From positions 1,550,001 to 1,614,000 of the forward strand of contig NZ_JAJDFX010000002.1 in assembly GCF_024704385.1 (NCBI RefSeq): 64,000 bases of DNA. Reading direction: 5' to 3'. Positions 39,510 through 47,717 of the stretch are shown here, one piece after another (position 1 is the stretch's first letter; the number at the start of each line of letters is the position of its first letter). The DNA is from Cellulomonas sp. P24. Its GTDB lineage: Bacteria > Actinomycetota > Actinomycetes > Actinomycetales > Cellulomonadaceae. Under the pieces are notes generated by a model. It was given only the letters and a program-made list of their open reading frames with translations, had not been told where the DNA came from and did not search any database. Both the position numbers and the translations under genes were made by a program.

Positions 39510-41101
39510 GGGCGACGGCCCCGCACCCGCTCGCGCGGTGGCGTGCGCGTCGTCGGAGCCTGTCGGTCCGGACCCGGGTGCTCGCCGCGGTCCTCGCCCT
39601 CGCGGCGCTGGCGATGCTGATCGCCGGGGCGACCTCGCTGCTGCTGCAGTACCAGCGCACGGACCTGCGGATCGACGACTCGCTCGCGCGCGCGGCGCAG
39701 GACCTGCGGGACTTCGCGACGACCGACCTCGACCCCACGACCGGCGAGCCGTTCACGTCGATCGACGACCTGCTCTACCTGGCGGTGCAGCGCCGGGCAC
39801 CTGCCGCCCATGAGGGGGTGATCGCCCTCGTCAACGGCGCCGAGCAGTGGCTCGCCGCTCCGACCGTGAGCCTGCGGCTCGAGGCCGACCCGGAGCTGAT
39901 GCGCGTGCTCCGTTCGCTCGACCCGACGGCCACGCCCCGGCTGCGCACCGTGCGGACCGCGATCACGGAGTACCGGTTCGTCGCGATCCCGGTGACCGTG
40001 CAGGGCGACTCGGCTCAGGGCTTCTTCGTCGTGGCGGCCGACAGGTCCGCCGAGCTCGGCGCCCTCGCGATCTCGTCCCGCTCCTACGCGGTCGTCGCCC
40101 TCGGTTCGCTGCTGATCATCGCCGCCGTGAGCTGGTTCGTCGTCGGCGCGCTGCTCCGGCCGATCCGCCTGCTGCGGGACACCGCCCGGCGCATCACCGA
40201 GACCGACCAGTCAGAACGCATCCCGGTGACCGGTCACGACGACCTCGCGGACCTCGCCCGCACCGTGAACGCGATGCTCGACCGGCTGCAGGGTGCGTTC
40301 GGCTCGCAGCGACGGCTGCTCGACGACGTCGGGCACGAGCTGCGGACCCCGCTGACGATCGTCCGGGGGCACCTGGAGCTGGTGGACCCCACGAACCCGG
40401 CCGAGGTGGAGCAGACCCGTGCGCTCGCTCTCGACGAGCTCGACCGGATGCGGCGCCTCGTGGACGACCTCGTCACGCTCGCGACGGTCGACCGCCCGGA
40501 CTTCGTGCGACCGGCGCCGACCGACCTGGGGCGCCTGACCGACGACGTCCTCGACAAGGCTCGCCCGCTGGGCGACCGGCACTGGCAGGTCGAGGCCCGG
40601 GCGGACGCGACGGTCGTCGTCGACGCGCAACGCCTCACCCAGGCGTGGCTCCAGCTGATCGCGAACGCCGTCACGATCACCGGACCAGGATCCCGGATCC
40701 GCATCGGGAGCGCCGTCCGCGGGGACCGTGCCCTCGTGTGGGTGCACGACGACGGCCCCGGCATCGCCCCCGAGGACATGCCACGGCTCCTCCAACGATT
40801 CGAACGCGGAGGCAGCGCACGGCGCACCGACGGCGCGGGACTCGGGCTGCCGATCGTCGCGGCGATCGCCGAGGCCCACCACGGCGAGGTCAGGCTGGAC
40901 CCGTCGCCCGTGCCGTCCGCCGACCCGCCGCACGGCACGCCGGACGACCGCTGGGGCACCCTCACCGGTGCGCGGATCGTGATCGACGTCCCCGCACACG
41001 TGGTTCCCCTGGCGGGCGACGACCGCGACGACGATGCTTCATCTGACAGCGGTCGCCCTCTGGGACGAGCCGCACGAACGGAAGGGCTGGTGGGTCGGTG
41101 A
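39506..41101 (+). CDS. sensor histidine kinase
   Basis: Membrane kinase. It has 531 aa: TM1 about 24-48, extracytoplasmic sensor of about 145 residues, TM2 about 194-216, HAMP (216-268), HisKA with phospho-acceptor H277 in DDVGHELRTPL, and HATPase_c with N-box LIANAVTIT, G1 VHDDGPGI and G2 GAGLGLPIVAAIAEAHHG. The N-box Asn is present, the G boxes are intact. The stimulus is unknown. It is coupled to the response regulator by a GTGA overlap. Confidence 0.93.
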   Translation: MRATAPHPLARWRARRRSLSVRTRVLAAVLALAALAMLIAGATSLLLQYQRTDLRIDDSLARAAQDLRDFATTDLDPTTGEPFTSIDDLLYLAVQRRAPAAHEGVIALVNGAEQWLAAPTVSLRLEADPELMRVLRSLDPTATPRLRTVRTAITEYRFVAIPVTVQGDSAQGFFVVAADRSAELGALAISSRSYAVVALGSLLIIAAVSWFVVGALLRPIRLLRDTARRITETDQSERIPVTGHDDLADLARTVNAMLDRLQGAFGSQRRLLDDVGHELRTPLTIVRGHLELVDPTNPAEVEQTRALALDELDRMRRLVDDLVTLATVDRPDFVRPAPTDLGRLTDDVLDKARPLGDRHWQVEARADATVVVDAQRLTQAWLQLIANAVTITGPGSRIRIGSAVRGDRALVWVHDDGPGIAPEDMPRLLQRFERGGSARRTDGAGLGLPIVAAIAEAHHGEVRLDPSPVPSADPPHGTPDDRWGTLTGARIVIDVPAHVVPLAGDDRDDDASSDSGRPLGRAARTEGLVGR

Positions 41102-41790
41102 CGCAGATCCTCATCGCCGAGGACGAGGACCGGATCGCGGCCTTCGTCGCCAAGGGCCTGCAGGCACACGGGATGACGACCTCGGTGGTCGCGAGCGGGC
41201 GCGAGGCGTTCGACCAGGTGATGTCCGGCAACGTCGACCTGCTGCTCCTCGACCTCGGCCTGAGCGACGGCGACGGCGGCGACGTCCTGCGGCGGATGCG
41301 CGCAGAGGGCAGCACCGTGCCCGTCATCATCCTCACGGCACGCAGCTCGGTCACCGACACCGTGGCAGGACTCGAGAACGGTGCGGACGACTACATGTCG
41401 AAGCCGTTCCGGTTCGAGGAGCTGCTCGCGCGGATCCGGCTCCGGCTCCGCGGCGCGGCGGCGCCGGCGGCGAGCGAGTCGTCGACCATCACGCAGGGTC
41501 GCCTCTCGCTCGACCTGCTGACCCGGCGGATCTCCGTCGACGGCGCCGAGGTCGAGCTGTCGGCACGGGAGTTCGCTCTCGCCGAGGCGTTCATGCGGCA
41601 CCCGGGTCACGTCCTGAGCCGCGAGCAGCTGCTGTCCCAGGTGTGGGGCTACGACTTCGACCCCGGGTCCAACGTCGTGGACGTCTACGTCCGGTACCTG
41701 CGGCGCAAGATCGGCCCGGAGTTCATCGCGACCGTCCGTGGCATGGGCTACCGGCTCATCGGCACCCCCGAGGCCTCCGAGTCGGACTGA
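41098..41790 (+). CDS. OmpR/PhoB-family response regulator
   Basis: Cognate regulator of the kinase. It has 230 aa: receiver domain with EDED acidic pair near residues 8-11, phospho-acceptor D52 (LLLLDLGL), Thr80 and K102 (MSKPF); winged-helix DNA-binding domain with REFALAEAFMRHPGHVLSRE and VDVYVRYLRRKIG. GTG start inside the kinase stop codon. No binding site could be identified without known targets. Confidence 0.93.
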   Translation: MTQILIAEDEDRIAAFVAKGLQAHGMTTSVVASGREAFDQVMSGNVDLLLLDLGLSDGDGGDVLRRMRAEGSTVPVIILTARSSVTDTVAGLENGADDYMSKPFRFEELLARIRLRLRGAAAPAASESSTITQGRLSLDLLTRRISVDGAEVELSAREFALAEAFMRHPGHVLSREQLLSQVWGYDFDPGSNVVDVYVRYLRRKIGPEFIATVRGMGYRLIGTPEASESD

Positions 41791-41832
41791 GCACCGCCGG
41801 GCACTGAGCACCGCTGGACTGAGCACCGAACC
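41784..41832. repeat. three degenerate ~16-bp direct repeats at the response-regulator stop
   Basis: ACTGAGCACCG recurs three times at 16-17-bp spacing, with the natural stop codon in the first copy and a TGA in each of the others. It lies in the 3' untranslated region before the terminator. Confidence 0.5.
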
Positions 41833-41893
41833 TTCGGTGCGGACCGAGAACGACCGACCCGCTCGTGCGGGTCGTCAGGCCGCGCCGGGGACG

Positions 41894-41941
41894 CACCACG
41901 GTGCGCCGACCAGGTGGGGGTCTGGTCGGCGCACCGTGGTG
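41894..41941. terminator. bidirectional terminator hairpin
   Basis: A perfect 20-bp stem (41894-41913 with 41922-41941) and an 8-nt loop lies between the convergent response regulator and the exported Gln/Thr-rich gene. It is the longest perfect stem in the window. Confidence 0.85.
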
Positions 41942-41958
41942 TCAGCAGGCGCTCTCGG

Positions 41959-42598
41959 TCACTTCCCCGAGGCTGTGCGCTCCTGCGTCGACGTGCTGAC
42001 CTGGGCCTGGTCGCTCGTCTGCGTCTGGGTCTGGGTCTGCGTCTGGGTCGCGATCTTCGCCTCGGTCCGGGTCTGGACGGTGGCGCGGGTCGTCACCTGG
42101 TTCTGGGCCTGCGCGGGGACGGGCTTCGCCGCGAGGACGGACACGGCCGTCGATGACCGCATCAGGCGGAGCTGGTCGCCGTCACCGACGGAGTCGCAGT
42201 CCTGGAGACGGTCCCGGACGCGGTCCAGGGTCGCGTCCTTGTCCCTGTCCTGGAGCTGGTCCTGGGTCACGGTCGCGTCGTAGGCCGGGTCCTGGATCCG
42301 GTCACGGTCCTGCGTCTTGTCCATGTCCCGGAGCTGGTCCCCGGTGCAGGTGGGGGGTCGGGACGGCGGTCGGGTCTGCGGTCGGCACCGTCGTCGGGTC
42401 GTCCGTGGGGACGTCGACCCGCAGGCGGTCCTGGTCGGCCGTGTGCAGGCGGTCGGCGGTGGGAGAGCTGGTGGACGATGCGGTCACCCCGGAGAACGCA
42501 GGTGAGACCGGCGCGGCGACCGACGCGAATGCTGCGGTCGCACCCAGCCCGACGACGCCGACGGCGCCGGCGAGGATCCAAGAGATCTTGGTGCTCAC
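41959..42598 (-). pseudogene. exported Gln/Thr/Asp-rich protein, interrupted by a one-base frameshift
   Basis: The start is GTG at 42598 with GAGAGGAG upstream. A signal peptide (ISWILAGAVGVVGLGATAAF) is followed by a Thr/Asp/Pro-rich stretch to about 42358. There the frame must shift by one base in the G6 run 42352-42357. It then continues as CTGDQLRDMDKTQDRDRIQD, DRDKDATLDRVRDRLQDCD and a C-terminal tail with TQTQTQTQTQT. Corrected length is about 212 aa. No known domain. Two Cys flank the DRDK-rich region. Both halves have uniform coding composition, so the break looks recent or artefactual. It faces the two-component operon across a strong terminator. Confidence 0.6.
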
Positions 42599-42690
42599 GG
42601 TGGTGCTCCTCTCATCGGGCTGCAGGTGGCAGTCCTGGTACTGATCCGACACGGCCTTCGTGCTGTGTCACCACCAGGGTGTCGCGCGCC

Positions 42691-42730
42691 GGTGAGAGGG
42701 GCAGGAGAGCGCGGTGAGACTCCTCTCACC
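42691..42730. promoter_or_regulatory. inverted repeat in a divergent intergenic region
   Basis: GGTGAGAGG (42691-42699) pairs with CCTCTCACC (42722-42730), and a further GGTGAG at 42713 can pair with the same right arm. It lies between the divergent starts of the exported Gln/Thr-rich gene and the deaminase-family gene; an operator or a leader stem for the latter. Confidence 0.35.
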
Positions 42731-42755
42731 CCCTTCCACCAGGCACAATGAGCCG

Positions 42756-43775
42756 ATGCGCGACCTTGCTCGGCTCCCGAAGGCTCATCTGCACCTGCAC
42801 TTCACCGGATCGATGCGGGTCTCGACGCTCGTGGACCTCGCCGCCGAGCGAGGTGTCCGGCTGCCCTCCGCGCTGGTCGACGGGGACCCCCTCCGGGTTC
42901 CCGGAAACGAGCGCGGCTGGTTCCGGTTCCAGCGGCTGTACGACGCCGCGCGCAGCTGCGTGCGCTCGGAGGAGGCGATGCGTCGGATCATCACCGAGGC
43001 CGCGCAGGACGACGCCGCCGAGGGTTCCGGTCGCCTGGAGATCCAGGTGGACCCGACCTCGTACGCCCCGTTCGTCGGAGGTCTCACCCCGGCGCTGGAG
43101 ATCGTGCTCGATGCCGCGGTCACCGCCGGGGAGTCCACCGGGATCGAGGTCGGCGTCATCGTGGCGTCGTCCCGGATGCGTCACCCGCTCGAGGCGCGGA
43201 CCCTCGCACGGCTCGCGGCAGCGCACGCGGGCGACGGCCCGGGGCAGGTCGTCGGGTTCGGCCTGAGCAACGACGAGCGGCGCGGGGAGACGGCCGACTT
43301 CGCTGCGGCGTTCGCGATCGCGCGACGTGCCGGTCTGGCGTCGGTCCCGCATGGCGGCGAGCTGCTCGGCCCCCGGCACGTGGCGGACGTCGTCACCCAG
43401 CTCGCCCCGGACCGTCTGGGGCACGGCGTCCGGTCTGCCGAGGACCCACGGGTCCTCGACGCGCTCGTGGCTGCCGGCATCGCTCTGGAGGTGTGCCCGG
43501 CGTCGAACGTGTCGCTCGGCGTGTATGCGACGCCGGCGGACGTCCCGCTGCGTGCGCTGGTGGAGGCCGGTGCCGTCGTCGCCCTCGGGGCCGACGACCC
43601 GCTGCTCTTCGGGTCGCGACTGACCCGGCAGTACGAGGACGCGCGCACGGTGCACGGGTTCGGCGACGACGAGCTCGCCGACCTGGCCCGCGGGTCGATC
43701 CGCGCCTCGAGAGCCTCGGAGACGACGAAGGCGCGCCTGCTCACCGGTGTGGACGACTGGCTCGCCTCCTCGTGA
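42756..43775 (+). CDS. adenosine deaminase family protein
   Basis: Predicted zinc amidohydrolase of purine salvage, converting adenosine (or a related 6-aminopurine) to the 6-oxo product. It has 339 aa: metal-binding HLHLHFTGSM near the N-terminus, PHGGE (usual HAGE), DRLGHGVRSAEDPRVL, CPASNVSLG and the catalytic DDPLLFG. The start is ATG 42756 because the family begins MRDLARLPKAHLHLH; an open 14-codon extension is not conserved. Substrate range cannot be read from sequence. Confidence 0.85.
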   Translation: MRDLARLPKAHLHLHFTGSMRVSTLVDLAAERGVRLPSALVDGDPLRVPGNERGWFRFQRLYDAARSCVRSEEAMRRIITEAAQDDAAEGSGRLEIQVDPTSYAPFVGGLTPALEIVLDAAVTAGESTGIEVGVIVASSRMRHPLEARTLARLAAAHAGDGPGQVVGFGLSNDERRGETADFAAAFAIARRAGLASVPHGGELLGPRHVADVVTQLAPDRLGHGVRSAEDPRVLDALVAAGIALEVCPASNVSLGVYATPADVPLRALVEAGAVVALGADDPLLFGSRLTRQYEDARTVHGFGDDELADLARGSIRASRASETTKARLLTGVDDWLASS

Positions 43776-43786
43776 TCCCGCCGTGC

Positions 43787-43815
43787 TTGACACCGGCGCA
43801 GGAGAGGATCATTGT
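43787..43815 (+). promoter_or_regulatory. promoter of the membrane protein-gntR operon
   Basis: Perfect -35 TTGACA, 17 nt, -10 CATTGT, just after the deaminase-family gene. The -10 touches the palindrome that begins at 43814. Confidence 0.6.
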
Positions 43816-43839
43816 GTCAATTGCTTGATGCATTGATAC
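43814..43839 (+). promoter_or_regulatory. palindromic operator, probable GntR autoregulatory site
   Basis: GTGTCAAT, 10 nt, ATTGATAC: 8-bp arms matching at 7 positions, overlapping the -10 and start of transcription. The operon it controls ends with a GntR regulator, so autorepression is likely. Confidence 0.6.
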
Positions 43840-43880
43840 TGAGGCGGTACACCCGCCGCACCCGAACGAGAGGTACCGGC

Positions 43881-44915
43881 GTGTTCGCTCTGACCCTCGT
43901 GGAGCTCGCGCTCCTGCTGCTCGTCCCCCTCGCGGCCGTGGCCGGGCTGCTCCTGCTCCTCACTGCACGTCGACGGACCACGAACGACCCTGCCGCAGGC
44001 GCCCGCACCGCGGTCGCCGAGACCGCTGTCGCCGCCCGTCGGCATGCCGGGGTCGTCTCGGCGCTCGCCTGGGGCATCGCCCTGACAGCCCCTCCGCTCG
44101 TCCTGGCACCGACGGCGCTGCAGGTCATGCGTGCGACGCGGGCCAGCTCGCTGACCGTCGGCGTGCTCACCGGTCTCGCTCCCGCGAGCGCCGGTCTGCT
44201 GTTCCTCGGCGTGCACCTGATCGGCGAGCTCTCCTGGCCGCGCCCGACCGGCACCCTCCGGCGCGCGGCGCTCATCCGCCGCACCCTCGGCGACATCGTC
44301 CCTCGCCGACTCGGCGCGGTCACCCTGACCTGGGCGGCCCTGCTCACGATCACCCTCGCCAGCTGCGGGATCGTCGCGACCGACGGCCGGTCCGTGACGC
44401 GCACCTGGCCGGGCGGGTCGTCGACCGCGAGCCCGTTCCCGGGCTGGTTCTACGGGCTGCCGCTGCTCCTGGCGACGCTCGTCATCCTCGTCGGCACGCG
44501 AGCGGTCCTGCGGCTCGTCGCCGGCCGCCCCGCGGTCATGGACACGCAGCCGGCATGGGACCTCAGCCTGCGCCGACTCTCGGCGCACCGCGTGCTCCGC
44601 GGGGTCCAGCTCGTCATCGGGGCCACCACGAGCGGTGTGCTCGCCGTGACGTCGAGCGCCGTGATCTCGATCGGTCGGTCCGGCGGCACGGACCCGGCCA
44701 CCGCCTCGGGCCCGCTCGCGGCGGTCGGGGTCGCGCTCGGCGTGCTGGCGGCCCTGGTCGGCGTCGCCTCGATCGCGACCGCCCTGGTCCCCGGCCAGCC
44801 GGCGAGCGCACCCCTGGTCGCCGACCCCCTCGATGACTCCAGCTGGTCCGGTGACTCCGGCAGCTCAGAACCGTCAGGACGCACGCCGCGCAGCCCGACC
44901 GGACAGCTGCCATGA
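43881..44915 (+). CDS. multi-pass membrane protein of unknown function, coupled to GntR regulator
   Basis: 344 aa with about six or seven hydrophobic helices (first LVELALLLLVPLAAVAGLLL, last near residues 275-320) and a polar Ser/Asp-rich C-terminus. No enzyme or transporter signature recognised. GTG 43881 is chosen for the GAGAGG 8 nt upstream; 23 extra open codons precede it and overlap the operator. It is coupled to gntR by an ATGA overlap. Membrane proteins paired with short GntR (YtrA-type) regulators are frequent in Gram-positives. Confidence 0.7.
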   Translation: MFALTLVELALLLLVPLAAVAGLLLLLTARRRTTNDPAAGARTAVAETAVAARRHAGVVSALAWGIALTAPPLVLAPTALQVMRATRASSLTVGVLTGLAPASAGLLFLGVHLIGELSWPRPTGTLRRAALIRRTLGDIVPRRLGAVTLTWAALLTITLASCGIVATDGRSVTRTWPGGSSTASPFPGWFYGLPLLLATLVILVGTRAVLRLVAGRPAVMDTQPAWDLSLRRLSAHRVLRGVQLVIGATTSGVLAVTSSAVISIGRSGGTDPATASGPLAAVGVALGVLAALVGVASIATALVPGQPASAPLVADPLDDSSWSGDSGSSEPSGRTPRSPTGQLP

Positions 44916-45337
44916 CCCTCCAGATCGAGATCGACCTCGCCGCGAGCGTCCCGCCGTACGAGCAGATCCGCAGCCAGATCGTCGCCCACGTGACTGCGGA
45001 GCGACTCCGGGTGGGCGACCGGCTCCCGACGATCCGCGCTCTCGCCGCGGACCTCGGGGTCGCCGCCGGGACAGTCGCCCGCGCCTACCGCGAGCTCGAG
45101 CAGGCCGGGGTGGTCGCCACCCGCCGCCGGTCCGGCACCGTCGTCGCGGCCGGTGCCGTCGCGGCCGACGTCCTCGTCCGCCATGCCGCGTCGACGTTCG
45201 TCGCCACCGTACGCGCCGCCGGGCTGACCGACGAGGCGGTCCTCGACCTCGTCCGTGGTGCTCTTCTCGAGCCGACGACCTCCGTCGACCGCGAGCCTCA
45301 GGACGGGAGGGACGCCGTCCAGCCCGACGCCAGGTAG
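44912..45337 (+). CDS. GntR-family transcriptional regulator, short YtrA-like
   Basis: 141 aa: winged helix with PPYEQIRSQIVAHVTAERLR, VGDRLPTIRALAADLGVAAG, TVARAYRELEQAGVV; then only a short helical C-terminus, without the usual ligand domain, as in the YtrA subfamily. Likely repressor of its own operon through the palindrome at 43814-43839. Its 3' end overlaps the convergent sigma-partner gene by 40 nt. Confidence 0.88.
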   Translation: MTLQIEIDLAASVPPYEQIRSQIVAHVTAERLRVGDRLPTIRALAADLGVAAGTVARAYRELEQAGVVATRRRSGTVVAAGAVAADVLVRHAASTFVATVRAAGLTDEAVLDLVRGALLEPTTSVDREPQDGRDAVQPDAR

Positions 45338-46386
45338 GCCGTGAAGCCCACCACGGCGGGCACGTCGACGACGTACCCGGCCTTGGGGTCCATCGCGACC
45401 TGTTCGTACCCGAGCAAGGACCCGTTCGCCGGGTCGATCAGCAGGATGCAGCGCACCGGTGCCACGAGCTCGAGGGACGTCGTGATCGCGATCGCCGGCC
45501 TGCCGGCGCGATCCGTCACCGCACCGAGCGTGACGACGCCCTTCTCGGAGGCGAGCATCTGCCACATCTCGCTGTCGACCACCCCCGGGACCACCTGCTG
45601 GTCGTGCACCCGGGGGATGTCCTGGAGCAGGCAGTCCGCGTCGGAGGAACCAGGCACGCACCCCATGCCGTCGAGAAGGGCGGTGCGAACACCGCTCGGT
45701 CCGACCGCGGCGGCGAGCTGCGCGGCGGTCGGCTGCGCCTGGGTGCCAGGCGGCAACGTCGTCGACACGACCACGCCCGTCGAGTTGCCCGCCGGGAGCC
45801 ACCCCTCGAGCCGGAGGGGCGGCGACGTCCGATCGTGCCGGACCCCTGACCCGTCCGGGGCCGTCCAGGTCTCCGACGAGACCGGCCGGATCCCGGTCGA
45901 CCGGGTCTTCCCGTTCACCGACGCCGTGAAGAACCAGTTCGCCGTGCGGACGTAGGCGACGTCCCCGGGGTGAGGGGCGTCCGGGCGCGCCCGGGCGGCC
46001 TCCGCCAGTCGCAGCAACGTCGCCTCGGCGGGCTGGCCGTCGGCCTTCCCGAACGGTGTGCTCCCGACGAGGCCGTAGCTGAGGATCGGCGGCGTCTCGG
46101 CGGTCGCCGTGTCCGGTGGTCTCCACGGAGACACGACGAGGACGACCGCGGCGGCCACCCCGACGAGTGCGACGAGTGCGGCACCGGCCCTCCGTCGAGG
46201 CCGGGCCGGACGCAGGCTCGTCCCACGGAGCACCGGACCGAGCGGGAGGGTTCCATCACGGCGCGTCGCGAGCAGCCGATCCCGGAGCGCGACAGCCTGC
46301 GTGCGGTGCTCGACCCCCTCGAGGGCCTGGACCGGAACCGGGTTGGTGCCGGCGAGCAGACGCCGTGCGAGCTCGACCTCGTCCAC
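45298..46386 (-). CDS. CU044_5270-type membrane protein paired with ECF sigma factor
   Basis: 362 aa. The cytoplasmic N-terminus (VDEVELARRLLAGTNPVPVQ) is followed by one membrane helix (about 58-78, ALVALVGVAAAVVLVVS) and a large extracytoplasmic domain ending in a pattern like ILLIDPANGSLLGYE. Proteins of this type habitually follow an ECF sigma gene and are thought to act as its anti-sigma or sensor, but I see no classical anti-sigma zinc motif. GTG 46386 has a GGGGGTGG upstream, 4 nt after the sigma stop. The family name is from memory of the pattern. Confidence 0.75.
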   Translation of the reverse strand: MDEVELARRLLAGTNPVPVQALEGVEHRTQAVALRDRLLATRRDGTLPLGPVLRGTSLRPARPRRRAGAALVALVGVAAAVVLVVSPWRPPDTATAETPPILSYGLVGSTPFGKADGQPAEATLLRLAEAARARPDAPHPGDVAYVRTANWFFTASVNGKTRSTGIRPVSSETWTAPDGSGVRHDRTSPPLRLEGWLPAGNSTGVVVSTTLPPGTQAQPTAAQLAAAVGPSGVRTALLDGMGCVPGSSDADCLLQDIPRVHDQQVVPGVVDSEMWQMLASEKGVVTLGAVTDRAGRPAIAITTSLELVAPVRCILLIDPANGSLLGYEQVAMDPKAGYVVDVPAVVGFTAYLASGWTASLPS

Positions 46387-46390
46387 GGTG

Positions 46391-46960
46391 TCACCACCCC
46401 CCGTCAGTCGTCGCGTCGTCGTCGTCGTGTCCGTCCGCGCCGCGCAGCACCGAGGTGTGCCCGCCGATCTCCAGCAACCGTTCCAGCCGGGTCCGCGCAC
46501 GGTGCAGGCGCATGGCGGCGGCGCCGACCGAGCACCCGAGCACGGTCGCGAGCGCATCCAGGTCGAGACCGTCCCAGGCCGCGAGCTGCAGGATCTCCTG
46601 GTCGCGAGGGCTGAGCCGGCGCATCGCCGCTCCGGCGACCAGCCGCTCGGCCACGACGTCAGCAGGATCGAGCTCGACGACAGGGACACCGGCGGCGAGC
46701 CCGGCACGGAGGCGCACGTCGAGTCGTGCGGACCGGAGTCGTGTGCGTTGCGAGTTCGCGAGGACGTTGCGGGCGACCACCAGGATCCACGCCTTCCGGT
46801 GCTCGTCGTCGTCGGGCACCATGTCCAACCGGTGCCATGCGACGAGGAACACCTGAGCCGCGACGTCCTCGGCGACGTGCCACTGCGTGCGTCGTGCCGC
46901 GTATCCGAGCACGACCGGGTACAGCTCGGAGAACATCGCCTCGAACTGACGCTCGTGCAC
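46391..46960 (-). CDS. ECF-type RNA polymerase sigma factor
   Basis: 189 aa: sigma-2 region FEAMFSELYPVVLGYAARRT, DVAAQVFLVAWHRLDMVPDD; sigma-4 region LSPRDQEILQLAAWDGLDLD, GCSVGAAAMRLHRARTRLER. The GTG start at 46960 has AAGGGG upstream; a 31-codon open extension is discarded. It forms an operon with the membrane partner. No autoregulated promoter recognised in the 97-nt upstream gap. Confidence 0.9.
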   Translation of the reverse strand: MHERQFEAMFSELYPVVLGYAARRTQWHVAEDVAAQVFLVAWHRLDMVPDDDEHRKAWILVVARNVLANSQRTRLRSARLDVRLRAGLAAGVPVVELDPADVVAERLVAGAAMRRLSPRDQEILQLAAWDGLDLDALATVLGCSVGAAAMRLHRARTRLERLLEIGGHTSVLRGADGHDDDDATTDGGW

Positions 46961-47057
46961 GCCCGGCCCCTTCGTCGCACCCGTGAGGAGTCTAGGCGCG
47001 CACGATGACGTCGACGTGAACGGGACGCGTGGCAGCGCGATCCGCCTCACCATCCGC

Positions 47058-47618
47058 TCAGCAGGCTGTCTGGAAGAGCGCGAGATACACCGACTCGGAG
47101 TAGCGCGGCCACCCCGAGACGTAGCTCGAGGCCCCGTACGGTGCGATGCAGATGGTCAGGCCCGCGCTCCCGGCAGGGGCGGAGCTCAGCACCGCGATCT
47201 GCGACCGGTTGTTCCGGTAGGACATGTAGGCGGTGTTCTGCAGGTTGAAGGTGCTTCCCGAGCCCGTGTACTGCCACATGCTCCCGGTGTAGTTCGCGAG
47301 GCTCCACAGGCAGAAGTACCCCGCGCCGCAGTCGCTCGACGAGAGGACGCCGGCCGCGGCCCGGGTGTACAGCACTGCTCCCCCGTCGAGAGAGAGCGTC
47401 ACCGGGGTCGACGGTGCCAGTGGTCCGGGGACGTCGGTGGCGGCTTGCGCCGGCAACGCGAGTCCGACGAGCGTGACCAGTGCCACCAACGCGACGGCGA
47501 GCTGACGCGAGACGTCACGACGCCGGTGCCCGCGTCTCCCGGTCGAGGGCGACCTCAACCGTCCGGTCCACGTCGCTGCACGACGCGCCCTCCACCCTCG
47601 AGCTGCCGAGTCGTCCAT
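47058..47618 (-). CDS. secreted peptidase-inhibitor I36-like protein
   Basis: 186 aa from the ATG at 47618. A long Arg-rich n-region precedes the hydrophobic core LAVALVALVTLVGLALPAQA, then a Cys-containing domain CGAGYFCLWSLANYTGSMWQ and NNRSQIAVLSSAPAGS, resembling the SMPI/I36 beta-gamma crystallin-like family of streptomycete metalloprotease inhibitors. Four Cys could form two disulfides. ATG 47645 and TTG 47558 are alternative starts; none has a good ribosome site. A perfect CRP-type box lies upstream. Inhibitory activity is not shown. Confidence 0.65.
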   Translation of the reverse strand: MDDSAARGWRARRAATWTGRLRSPSTGRRGHRRRDVSRQLAVALVALVTLVGLALPAQAATDVPGPLAPSTPVTLSLDGGAVLYTRAAAGVLSSSDCGAGYFCLWSLANYTGSMWQYTGSGSTFNLQNTAYMSYRNNRSQIAVLSSAPAGSAGLTICIAPYGASSYVSGWPRYSESVYLALFQTAC

Positions 47619-47688
47619 GCCGTCGAAAGCTCTGTGTGCCCCCATACCCCGTACTGTCGGCGACGCCGCGCCGATCACCCCTCACGCA

Positions 47689-47704
47689 TGTGATCTGCCT
47701 CACA
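47689..47704. promoter_or_regulatory. CRP/FNR-type operator
   Basis: TGTGATCTGCCTCACA, an exact TGTGA-N6-TCACA palindrome, extended by one further matching base pair on each side. It lies between the murB stop and the I36-like gene, 44-71 nt before its possible ATG starts, suited to activation by a cAMP-CRP-like regulator. Confidence 0.65.
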
Positions 47705-47717
47705 TCGCGACAACCAC

